This document shows positions 1 through 6,418 of a DNA stretch of 9,956 bases, in pieces (the stretch's first letter is position 1; every line of letters begins with the position of its first letter). The stretch spans positions 1-9,956 of the forward strand of contig CAMAYW010000056.1 of NCBI GenBank assembly GCA_945862475.1. Reading direction: 5' to 3'. This DNA comes from Bacteriovorax stolpii. GTDB lineage: Bacteria; Bdellovibrionota; Bacteriovoracia; Bacteriovoracales; Bacteriovoracaceae. The position numbers and the translations under genes were made by a program. A model generated the notes under the pieces. It saw only the letters and a list, made by a program, of their open reading frames with translations. It made no database searches and was not told the DNA's origin.

Positions 1-75
1 TGTTATCCGATTTTCGAAATTAAGCCTATAAATCCTGTAAAAAGCGTCTTTTCTTTGAGACATATTCAGACATGA
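1..75 (+). CDS. C-terminal end of an upstream gene, possibly the RND adaptor subunit (partial)
   Basis: The first forward frame is open from base 1 to a TGA at 73-75 and would encode the last 24 residues of a protein beginning outside the window. Its stop shares an ATGA with the start of the outer-membrane factor gene at 72, the classic arrangement for translational coupling. In CusCBA/CzcCBA-type operons the missing third component is the periplasmic membrane-fusion (adaptor) protein, so that is the natural guess for this gene, but 24 residues carry no recognisable motif. The second forward frame is also open from base 2 to a TAA at 29-31 and could be the true end instead. Confidence 0.4.
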   Translation, partial: CYPIFEIKPINPVKSVFSLRHIQT

Positions 76-1271
76 ATATTTTTATTATTTTAATGTCTAT
101 CTCAGGTTGTTTTGCAAAGACGCTCTCGATTACTGACCTAATAAAATTAGGTGAAAGTTATTCTCCTCAATTAAGAGGGCAAGAGCTTAATTTAGTTGCT
201 TCTGAAAATCTTCTCAAACAATCCCGTATTCTTAGTAACCCCATTTTTACTTTCCAAGGTGGTTCTTTAAAATCGAGCACGCAATCTGGTGCTGTTACTG
301 ATTTTACTCTAGGTCAACCATTACCCTGGCCAGGGAAAAGAAAAAATAGAATTGAGGCCCAAGAGTTTTTACTTAAAATCGCCCAAATTTCGAAAGAAGA
401 AGCAAAACTCCAAATTTCTCATCGTATTTACATTAACGTCGCAGAATTAGCAGCTTTGCAGGAATTGGAGGCGCATTATTCGGAAAGAAAAAGAAGATTT
501 TCCCTCATCGAGAATTCTCTTCGTGTAAGACCCCAGGCCTCACCAAAACAAAAAGCAGATCGTGATTTAATTGAATCTCAGATAAATCTTATGGAAAAGA
601 CGATGATTGATCTGCAAGCTCGAAAAGAAGCTTTGATGTGGGATCTGAAAGTTTTTACCAACTCCTCATTTGATAAAGTCAGTTTTCCATTGGCCTCACT
701 TCCTGAGGCCCTATCAAGAAACGAGTATGTTCATTTATTAGAAGATAGTCCTCGATTCAAACAAATTAAATTAGAAGTTTCACTTGCGGAAAATAAAATT
801 CAACAGGCAAGACTTGAGGCAAGACCAGATATTTTAGTCGGAGTGAATTATCGTCAAGAAAATGTGGCCCCCGTGAACCACTTTTATCATGGACAGGTTG
901 CTGTGGTCATTCCTATTTTGGATTATGGGCAGTACTCAGTTGAAGTGGCCAAGGCAGAAAAAAATAGAACGAATGCTTTTCATCGTTTTGAAAAAGATCA
1001 ATTGTCATCCCTTATTCATCAATTATTTTCTCAGTTTGAGGCAAGTAAGAAAGCAATTGACGTTTTTAAGTTTAACAACTTGGGACAAATGGAAAATAAG
1101 TTCTACGATGCAGAAGAATCTTTTAGAAAAGGTCTAATTGATGCCCTTACTTTTCTTCAGATTGATTCACAGGTTCATGAAAATATAGATCAAATTTATT
1201 TTTCAAGAGTTTCTTATATTTCCTCAATATCAAATTTAAACTTACTGATTGGTAAGGAACCTGAGATTTAA
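72..1271 (+). CDS. TolC-family outer-membrane efflux protein (CzcC/CusC-like) of a heavy-metal RND pump
   Basis: The protein (399 aa) is the outer-membrane/periplasmic channel of a tripartite metal exporter. It starts with a short export signal of about 15 residues. Within it, ISGC at residues 10-13 fits a lipobox, so it may be a lipoprotein as CusC and OprM are; alternatively signal peptidase I cleaves after CFA. The family's signature of a glutamine followed by P-x-P-W-P-G-K-R is at 82-90, and the rest has the long amphipathic helices and two-fold repeat expected of the OEP family (PF02321). Length is typical. No in-frame start exists between the TAA at 21-23 and the ATG at 72, and no strong Shine-Dalgarno precedes it, which suits translational coupling to the gene ending at 75. 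The RND permease begins 2 bases after the stop. The family call is firm; the metal transported cannot be read from this subunit. Confidence 0.9.
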   Translation: MNIFIILMSISGCFAKTLSITDLIKLGESYSPQLRGQELNLVASENLLKQSRILSNPIFTFQGGSLKSSTQSGAVTDFTLGQPLPWPGKRKNRIEAQEFLLKIAQISKEEAKLQISHRIYINVAELAALQELEAHYSERKRRFSLIENSLRVRPQASPKQKADRDLIESQINLMEKTMIDLQARKEALMWDLKVFTNSSFDKVSFPLASLPEALSRNEYVHLLEDSPRFKQIKLEVSLAENKIQQARLEARPDILVGVNYRQENVAPVNHFYHGQVAVVIPILDYGQYSVEVAKAEKNRTNAFHRFEKDQLSSLIHQLFSQFEASKKAIDVFKFNNLGQMENKFYDAEESFRKGLIDALTFLQIDSQVHENIDQIYFSRVSYISSISNLNLLIGKEPEI

Positions 1272-1273
1272 TT

Positions 1274-4200
1274 ATGCTTCATTCAATTGTTTCTTTTTCT
1301 CTACGAAACAAAATAACGATACTTCTTGTTACTCTGGCAATCATGTTATGGTCTGCTGCCGGAATAAAAGATCTTGCTATCGATGCCGTTCCAGATATTA
1401 CCAATGTTCAAGTTCAGGTAAATGTAAAAACGAAGGCACTCGATCCTGAAAATATAGAACTTCAAATAACGAGAAATTTAGAAATTGAACTTTCGGGAAT
1501 TCCAAAGCTTCATGATATGCGCTCTATTTCTAAATTTGGTCTGGCACAAATTACGTTAATTTTTGAAGAGGGAACAGATATTTACTGGGCAAGGCAACAG
1601 GTTTCGGAAAGAATTAATGGTACCACTCTGCCACCAGGTGCAAATATTGAACTGGCCCCCATAACGACTGGGCTTGGTGAAGTCTTTATGTATACTCTTG
1701 ACGTTGAGAAGGGGTCAAAACTTAGTCAGTTGACTGAGCTCGAAAGATTAACTGAACTAAGAACTATTCAAGATTTTTTAATTAAGCCCCACTTTAAAAG
1801 AGTAGCGGGTGTAGCAGATATTGATTCCAATGGTGGATTCGTTAAGCAGATTCACATAAATTTTATTCCTAAAAAACTTGAGTCATTTGGATTATCTACC
1901 AATCAACTAATGACGAAACTTGAATCTTTAGGTATCGGAGCTGGTGGTGGATATATACAAGCTCATAATGAGCAAGTTATCGTAAGAACTCATCCTGGAT
2001 TAACAACTCTTGATCAAATCTCAAAATTACCATTAGGTATCTCCCCACTTGGAAAACCCATTCTTGTTTCTGATGTGGGAACTGTTAAGGTTGAGCATTC
2101 TCTGAGGGTAGGAGCGGCGACTCATCGAGGGAAAGAAGCAGTGTTAGGGACTGTTCTCATGAGAATTGGATCAAATGGACGAAGTGTTGTTTTAGGAATT
2201 GAAGAGGCAATAAAAGATTTAAAACTTCCTGAGGGAGTAAAGTTTATTCCTCTTTATACGAGAAAATTTTTGGTCGACAGTACGATTAAAACGGTGAGCA
2301 CTTCTCTTATTGAGGGGGCCGTCCTCGTTATTCTCGTTTTACTGGTATTATTAGGGAATCCACGTGCTGCTTTAATTGTAACGATGGCGATTCCTTTCTC
2401 AATGCTCATCGCAGTTCGGGGAATGAATCTTTTAGGGATTACAGGTAATCTCATGAGCTTGGGGGCGATTGATTTTGGGCTCCTTGTGGATGGTTCTGTG
2501 GTGGTGATTGAATCTATTCTTGCTCATATGGCGTTAAATCATCATCTTGACCAAGATGAACTTATTGAAACTTCTTCGAAGGAAGTGATGGGCCCTGTGG
2601 TGGCCGGGATTATCCTCATCATGGCAGTTTATCTTCCCATTTTAACTCTTGAAGGAGTTGAGGGGAAAATGTTTCGACCAATGGCTATCACGGTACTACT
2701 CGCTCTAGCAGCTTCGCTCGTTCTAGCTGTATTTGTGATGCCTATACTTGCGAAATTGTTTTTAAAGCCACTAAATCATTTGGATGATCATGACACTTGG
2801 CTTTTTAAAAAAGCTAAAAATGTTTTTTTGCCAGTTCTTCATACTGGATTAACAAAACCCAAGCCTTTTTTTATCGGCGCCTTTATTTTATTGCTAATAG
2901 CTGGTTTTCTCGGAACGAGATTAGGGTCAGATTTTATTCCTGAATTAGATGAAGGTGATAGTGTATTAGGCCTTACTAGGAATTCAAGAATTAGTATTAC
3001 TGCTTCCGTTAAAGAACAATTAGAGGCAGAAAAAACGTTACTTAAATTTCCTGAGATTAAAGAAGTTTTTGCACGTTTGGGAACTCCTGAGTCAGCAACT
3101 GATCCTATGGGCATTAATCTCGCTGATACGTTCCTTATTCTAGAGAAAGATCGATCAAAATGGCGATTTAAGACGAAGGATGATTTGATCGATGCTATGA
3201 GAATTGAGCTTGAGAAAAATTTTCCCAAAACTGAAGTTTCTGCAACTCAGCCGATTGCTATGCGATTTAATGAAATGCTTGAGGGCTCAAGGGCAGATTT
3301 GAGTTTAAGAATTATAGGTCCTGATCTGAAATCTCTTTTTAGTTTTGGTGAAAAAGCTCAGGAAATTTTATCACCAGTAAGAGGTGTTGAAAGTATTGAA
3401 CAAGATCCACTAACGGCACTAAGGCAAGGTCCAGTTTTAGATATTGTTCCAGATTTCGATAAACTTGCGATGTACGGTATAACGATAGATGAAGTGAATA
3501 AGGCGGTTGAATTTTCTCTGGCCGGTAAAGAAGTAGGAAGTTTCATCGAAAATAATATCAAGTTTCCAATTGTTGTCCATTTAGATGAGAGCCTTAGAGA
3601 TGACCCCCAAGTCATGAATAAACTTTCAATAGAACTTCCACTCGGAGGAACAATCCCCTTAGAGAAAGTCGTGAATGTTTCAAGTGAGGAAAAGGTCACA
3701 ACTATTGCTAGATCATGGGGGAGAAGATACTCAGCGATTTCAATCAATGTCTCAGATCGAGATATTGGTAGTCTAGTCGCTGAAGCTAAAAATAAAATTG
3801 AAAAAAAGTTGGGTTTATCCCCTGGATATGAAACTCATTGGGGTGGCCAGTTTAAAAATATGGAAAGAGCGAATGCGAGACTTATGCTTATAGTGCCCCT
3901 TACTCTTCTTGCTGTTTTTCTTGTCCTCTTAAGAGTATTCGGTGGCCTTGGTCCTGCTCTTTTAGTTTTTTCTTCTGTTCCATTTGCGGGAGTTGGAGGA
4001 ATTTTTGCACTTTCTCTTAGGAGTTTAAATTTTAGTGTATCAGCTGGAGTTGGATTCATTGCTCTGATTGGAATTGCTTTACTTAATTCCCTCGTACTTA
4101 TGAATGTCCTTCTTCACAAAAAAGAAGGACTCTCTTGGATGGAGCATGTGAAGGAGGGAACTCTTTCAAGATTGAGACCTGTGCTAATGACTGCTCTTGT

Positions 4201-4360
4201 GGCCGGACTAGGTTTTGTTCCAATGGCGATCAATACAGGCTTGGGGGCTGAAGTTCAAAGGCCTCTGGCAACGGTTGTTATTGGTGGTCTACTAAGTTCA
4301 ACATTTTTAACTCTCGTTCTTTTGCCTTCGGCATTTTTAAAATGGAAAACGAGAAAGTGA
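1274..4360 (+). CDS. CzcA-like heavy-metal efflux RND permease (HME family)
   Basis: This 1028-aa inner-membrane proton antiporter drives divalent metal cations out through the partner outer-membrane channel. TM1 is near residues 13-31, followed by the family hallmark AVPDITNVQVQVN (about 38-50). TM2-6 lie between about 345 and 500, TM7 near 538-558 and TM8-12 from about 870 to the end, giving the two-fold RND architecture. TM4 keeps the D-F-G-L-L-V-D-G-x5-E motif with D400, D406 and E413, matching D402/D408/E415 of Cupriavidus CzcA, known to be needed for proton coupling. The porter-domain stretch QPIAMRFNE (659-667) resembles CzcA/CnrA. The methionine of the CusA metal triad that follows the NEGD-type motif is absent here, favouring Zn/Co/Cd/Ni over Cu/Ag (inference). 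An AAGGA-like site about 13 bases upstream is weak, and coupling to the preceding gene is likely. Oddity: the P-G usually following L-x-E-G-D in CzcA is S571-R572. Confidence 0.93.
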   Translation: MLHSIVSFSLRNKITILLVTLAIMLWSAAGIKDLAIDAVPDITNVQVQVNVKTKALDPENIELQITRNLEIELSGIPKLHDMRSISKFGLAQITLIFEEGTDIYWARQQVSERINGTTLPPGANIELAPITTGLGEVFMYTLDVEKGSKLSQLTELERLTELRTIQDFLIKPHFKRVAGVADIDSNGGFVKQIHINFIPKKLESFGLSTNQLMTKLESLGIGAGGGYIQAHNEQVIVRTHPGLTTLDQISKLPLGISPLGKPILVSDVGTVKVEHSLRVGAATHRGKEAVLGTVLMRIGSNGRSVVLGIEEAIKDLKLPEGVKFIPLYTRKFLVDSTIKTVSTSLIEGAVLVILVLLVLLGNPRAALIVTMAIPFSMLIAVRGMNLLGITGNLMSLGAIDFGLLVDGSVVVIESILAHMALNHHLDQDELIETSSKEVMGPVVAGIILIMAVYLPILTLEGVEGKMFRPMAITVLLALAASLVLAVFVMPILAKLFLKPLNHLDDHDTWLFKKAKNVFLPVLHTGLTKPKPFFIGAFILLLIAGFLGTRLGSDFIPELDEGDSVLGLTRNSRISITASVKEQLEAEKTLLKFPEIKEVFARLGTPESATDPMGINLADTFLILEKDRSKWRFKTKDDLIDAMRIELEKNFPKTEVSATQPIAMRFNEMLEGSRADLSLRIIGPDLKSLFSFGEKAQEILSPVRGVESIEQDPLTALRQGPVLDIVPDFDKLAMYGITIDEVNKAVEFSLAGKEVGSFIENNIKFPIVVHLDESLRDDPQVMNKLSIELPLGGTIPLEKVVNVSSEEKVTTIARSWGRRYSAISINVSDRDIGSLVAEAKNKIEKKLGLSPGYETHWGGQFKNMERANARLMLIVPLTLLAVFLVLLRVFGGLGPALLVFSSVPFAGVGGIFALSLRSLNFSVSAGVGFIALIGIALLNSLVLMNVLLHKKEGLSWMEHVKEGTLSRLRPVLMTALVAGLGFVPMAINTGLGAEVQRPLATVVIGGLLSSTFLTLVLLPSAFLKWKTRK

Positions 4361-4815
4361 ACACTCAACATGAAAGAAGCATTAAAAAAATAAGTTCTTT
4401 TCTGGATTCAAAGTTCACTGGGCCTTTTGGGATCAAATTTGGTCTTGATCCTATTTTAGGTCTTATTCCTGGAATAGGTGATGTCGTTACGACACTTCTT
4501 TCTCTCTATATTATCTTTCTCGCTTATCTCATGGGAGTAGGTCCTTTTGTCCTTACGCGAATGTTAGTCAATATTCTGCTTGAAAACTTAGTGGATATGA
4601 TCCCCATTGTGGGCAACATTTTTGATTTCGTGTGGAGGGCAAATAATAAAAACCTTGAACTTCTGGAAAAATATAAAGAGTCTCCCAACAAGCAACGCTT
4701 TATTTCCCAAGTTTTCATTCTTTCCATTTTTGTATTTTTTCTCTTTTTAATGGGGCTGTCGTTTTATGCATCCTTCTATTTTCTAAAGGGCCTTAAGACT
4801 TATTTTTCGAGCTAG
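4342..4815 (+). CDS. DUF4112 small inner-membrane protein, coupled to the RND permease gene
   Basis: The 157-aa product matches the DUF4112 family, whose function is unknown. The hallmark G-L-D-P-I-L-G-L-I-P-G-I-G-D-V-V-T lies at 34-50, and the second conserved block, running from R-M-L-V-N to D-M-I-P-I-V-G-N-I-F-D and W-R-A-N-N-K-N, spans about 73-105. Hydrophobic segments near 48-70 and 122-147 suggest an integral membrane protein with short polar ends. The ATG overlaps the permease end by 19 bases. An in-frame GTG at 4357 would instead give a GTGA overlap with the TGA at 4358-4360 and a 152-aa protein, and has a GGA about 10 bases upstream; I cannot choose firmly. Either way it must be translated from the efflux-operon mRNA, suggesting an accessory role in metal resistance or envelope homeostasis, though DUF4112 genes also occur in other contexts. 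Confidence 0.85.
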   Translation: MENEKVNTQHERSIKKISSFLDSKFTGPFGIKFGLDPILGLIPGIGDVVTTLLSLYIIFLAYLMGVGPFVLTRMLVNILLENLVDMIPIVGNIFDFVWRANNKNLELLEKYKESPNKQRFISQVFILSIFVFFLFLMGLSFYASFYFLKGLKTYFSS

Positions 4816-4817
4816 GG

Positions 4818-4846
4818 ACAAAATGTCACCATAAGGTCATTTGTTT
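4818..4846 (+). terminator. Weak candidate terminator after the efflux operon
   Basis: A bulged hairpin starts 3 bases after the DUF4112 stop: AAATG (4821-4825) and ACC (4828-4830) pair with GGT (4835-4837) and CATTT (4838-4842) around an ATAA loop, with a 2-base bulge, and the stem can be extended by AC/GT. Only three T residues follow. It is AU-rich and imperfect, so it may be a weak or factor-dependent end. The rest of the interval up to 4976 shows no convincing promoter. Confidence 0.25.
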
Positions 4847-4976
4847 AAGCATGATTTTGGAATGATGGAAGAATTTGTTATGTGATTTTAAGTGCTTGGA
4901 TCGACGTCCGATGTTATTAATCTCCTATTTTCAGGCTGCATTTCATTTGTTATGACAATAAGTATTAATTTTCCAT

Positions 4977-4982
4977 AAGGAG
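4977..4982 (+). promoter_or_regulatory. Strong ribosome binding site (AAGGAG)
   Basis: AAGGAG stands 7 bases before the ATG at 4990. It fixes the start of the Tyr/Cys-rich exported protein and is the strongest Shine-Dalgarno in the window, implying efficient translation. Confidence 0.85.
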
Positions 4983-4989
4983 TATTCAG

Positions 4990-5628
4990 ATGAGATTTCT
5001 TTCTCTCTTCGTCGCCTTCTGTTTTTCTTTTAATGTTCTAGCGAGCACGGGTACTGTTCAAGAGCTTGAAAGAGTTCTTGATGATTATCACTACTCTTTA
5101 AGTGTTGAGTGGGATCAAAAAGACCAAGCGTTTTACAATCAAAAAACTCAAGAGTTTTTTTCTAGTGTAGAAAAGCTCATAAAAAATGATGGTCTTTCAC
5201 AGGATCAAATCATGACTTTAGTTAATAAGAGAGCAAATAATAAGGCACTTGTTGATGCAATGAAATTAAAACTCAGTTTAATGGGTAAGAACCTAACGAA
5301 TGATGACCTTATAAAGCTTATTAACGAATCAACGAAAGATTTGTACTCTCGTGGTGCTAGCTGGAACGGTCAAATCATTTTACCAGCAGCTATCGGTTTA
5401 ATCTTAGCAGCAGTGATTGGTTATGCGATTTGGTGGGATGCCAACCATACTTGTGTTGCTTGGGAGAACCAGTATGTTTGTAACACTTATAACAATTGTC
5501 CGTATTACAATACTGGGTATTATGATCCGTACAATGGTGGTTATTATGGTGGACACTATTGTTATGGTCCTCTCTACACGACGACCTGTGGTTATGAAAA
5601 TGTTTGTACTCAATACGTAAAAAAATAG
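4990..5628 (+). CDS. Exported Tyr/Cys-rich protein with a duplicated H-x-C-x8-C-x5-C motif, function unknown
   Basis: I do not recognise this 212-aa protein. It begins with a clear Sec signal (residues 1-18 or 19, ending VLA-S). A polar, probably helical domain follows (about 20-125), rich in Lys, Asn, Gln and Leu and without cysteine. A hydrophobic segment at 129-149 (I-I-L-P-A-A-I-G-L-I-L-A-A-V-I-G then Y-A-I-W-W) looks membrane-spanning. The tail (150-212) is very rich in Tyr, Gly and Asn and has six cysteines: C155, C164, C170 and C191, C200, C206. These form two copies of H-x-C-x8-C-x5-C (H153 and H189) flanking a Y/G/N linker. The even number and regular spacing suggest disulfides or metal binding outside the cytoplasm. 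The gene has its own strong ribosome binding site and terminator, so it is probably monocistronic. Confidence 0.85.
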   Translation: MRFLSLFVAFCFSFNVLASTGTVQELERVLDDYHYSLSVEWDQKDQAFYNQKTQEFFSSVEKLIKNDGLSQDQIMTLVNKRANNKALVDAMKLKLSLMGKNLTNDDLIKLINESTKDLYSRGASWNGQIILPAAIGLILAAVIGYAIWWDANHTCVAWENQYVCNTYNNCPYYNTGYYDPYNGGYYGGHYCYGPLYTTTCGYENVCTQYVKK

Positions 5629-5635
5629 TTTCCTC

Positions 5636-5665
5636 AAGGCCGCTCTTTGGAGCGGCCTTTTTTTT
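5636..5665 (+). terminator. Strong intrinsic terminator
   Basis: AAGGCCGCTC (5636-5645) pairs perfectly with GAGCGGCCTT (5650-5659) around a TTTG loop, and the T tract continues to 5665. The GC-rich 10-bp stem followed by a run of T is a textbook Rho-independent terminator. It sits 8 bases after the stop of the exported Tyr/Cys-rich protein and isolates that gene from the BON gene. Confidence 0.95.
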
Positions 5666-5708
5666 CTTCCTTTCTTTATCTCTTAGGCCAAAATTCACTT
5701 TAAATAAA

Positions 5709-5737
5709 TTCAAACAATCATGACCATTGGTTAGCAT
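5709..5737 (+). promoter_or_regulatory. Candidate sigma70-type promoter for the structured leader / BON gene
   Basis: TTCAAA (5709-5714) and TAGCAT (5732-5737) are 17 bases apart, each matching the consensus at four of six positions. Transcription would begin near 5744, almost exactly at the first base of the 8-bp stem of the structured leader, and that agreement is the main reason for listing it. By sequence alone it is weak. Confidence 0.3.
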
Positions 5738-5742
5738 GGACT

Positions 5743-5822
5743 AGTCGTTCTGGATTTCTATCCGGGATTCCCGGAAGACGTCTGGACGATTGAGGTGGCC
5801 ACTGTAACAGGTGGCCACTTTT
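5743..5822 (+). ncRNA. Structured RNA: 5' leader/attenuator of the BON gene or a short sRNA
   Basis: An outer stem pairs 5743-5750 (AGTCGTTC) with 5784-5791 (GGACGATT) over 8 bp including two G-U pairs. Inside it, TCCGGG (5761-5766) and CCCGGA (5770-5775) form a perfect 6-bp stem closed by ATT and extended by TCT/AGA (5757-5759 with 5776-5778). A second hairpin follows: GTGGCCAC occurs at 5795-5802 and again at 5811-5818, and because the octamer is self-complementary the copies pair around TGTAACAG; four T follow. This second hairpin resembles an intrinsic terminator with a short U tract. The BON ribosome binding site begins 6 bases later. It could be an sRNA of about 80 nt that reads through into the gene, an attenuator, or a leader controlling translation. 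It matches no riboswitch class I know. Confidence 0.45.
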
Positions 5823-5827
5823 ATGAT

Positions 5828-5832
5828 GGAGG
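5828..5832 (+). promoter_or_regulatory. Ribosome binding site (GGAGG) that decides the BON gene start
   Basis: GGAGG lies 4 bases before the ATG at 5837. The longer reading frame from a GTG at 5795 would start inside the hairpin and has no comparable site, so 5837 is preferred. Confidence 0.8.
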
Positions 5833-5836
5833 ATTT

Positions 5837-6367
5837 ATGCCTAAGAGTACTCAGTCCTATGATCCGAAACAAGTAAAGGGTAATTTTGGTCCCGGTGGTT
5901 TTAGTGATCAATATGATAATTCTAGAATGCGAAGTTTGGATAGAGATCAACATCCTGGTGGCGTTACTGATATTCCATTTAATGATGAATTTCATCTGGA
6001 TGAAATAAAGTTATCTCCTGAAAGAGGCGAATCTTATGGTGACAATCACCCTGACCGAAGTGCGCCTTCAAGAGACTCTGACTTATCAATTGGTAGTGCG
6101 GGAACTGATTGGAACCGGGATATAAAAAATTATGATAGCGGATACTTAATAAAAAACGATGCAAAACTTAAGGAAAGAGTTTCTGAGGTGTTATTAAATA
6201 GTCTAGAAGTTGATGCGAGCGATATTGAGGTAAATGTTAAAGATGGAGTCGTTTATCTAGAGGGAAGTATAAGAACTAAAGGAATGATGGATATTGCAAT
6301 TGATCTCATATTAAGTATTCCAAGAGTAGAAGATGTTTTTACACTTTTAAAAATAAATTCAATTTAA
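5837..6367 (+). CDS. BON-domain protein with a long hydrophilic N-terminal region
   Basis: From the ATG at 5837 the product is 176 aa. Residues about 106-173 form a BON domain: an amphipathic helix (L-K-E-R-V-S-E-V-L-L), then the strand block E-V-N-V-K-D-G-V-V-Y-L-E-G (131-143), a helix, and the closing I-P-R-V-E-D-V (161-167). BON domains are thought to bind phospholipid or other envelope ligands and are usually found in exported or membrane-associated proteins (OsmY, Kbp, secretins). Here there is no signal peptide or membrane segment. Residues 1-100 are low-complexity, rich in Asp, Ser, Gly, Pro and Arg, and probably disordered. A single cytoplasmic BON domain resembles Kbp in scale but lacks the LysM domain. 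The upstream structured leader suggests post-transcriptional control. The function is unknown. Confidence 0.8.
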   Translation: MPKSTQSYDPKQVKGNFGPGGFSDQYDNSRMRSLDRDQHPGGVTDIPFNDEFHLDEIKLSPERGESYGDNHPDRSAPSRDSDLSIGSAGTDWNRDIKNYDSGYLIKNDAKLKERVSEVLLNSLEVDASDIEVNVKDGVVYLEGSIRTKGMMDIAIDLILSIPRVEDVFTLLKINSI

Positions 6368-6370
6368 ATA

Positions 6371-6406
6371 TGATTCAAAAGAGAGAAATGACTCTCTTTT
6401 GAATCA
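6371..6406. terminator. Bidirectional terminator between convergent BON and acyl-CoA synthetase genes
   Basis: A 15-bp perfect inverted repeat pairs 6371-6385 with 6392-6406 around a 6-base AAATGA loop. The core is AAAAGAGAG against CTCTCTTTT, giving an A tract and a U tract, so it can end transcription in both directions. It starts 3 bases after the BON stop and lies 12 bases beyond the stop of the - strand synthetase. Confidence 0.85.
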
Positions 6407-6418
6407 ATTCTATTTTCA

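Noticed and set aside
2839..3747. Two - strand reading frames of about 129 codons within the RND permease gene
   Set aside because: They are antisense to a strongly conserved CzcA-like coding sequence, with Ser/Leu-rich translations typical of shadows.
4903..4908. GACGTC palindrome shared with 5777-5782, upstream of both stand-alone genes
   Set aside because: A 6-base palindrome is expected by chance, and the flanking bases do not match between copies.
4816..4976. Promoter for the Tyr/Cys-rich gene
   Set aside because: The best pair found (TTGGAA at 4857, 18 bases, TGTGAT at 4881) matches only four of six at each element; not enough to annotate, although a promoter must exist here.
5390..5737. 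Long - strand reading frames opposite the Tyr/Cys-rich gene (His/Thr/Ile/Val-rich)
   Set aside because: They mirror the biased Tyr/Asn codons of the real gene, run through its terminator, and lack ribosome binding sites.
5795..5836. Longer BON reading frame starting at GTG 5795
   Set aside because: The GTG lies in the GTGGCCAC hairpin and has no Shine-Dalgarno, whereas ATG 5837 has GGAGG 4 bases upstream.
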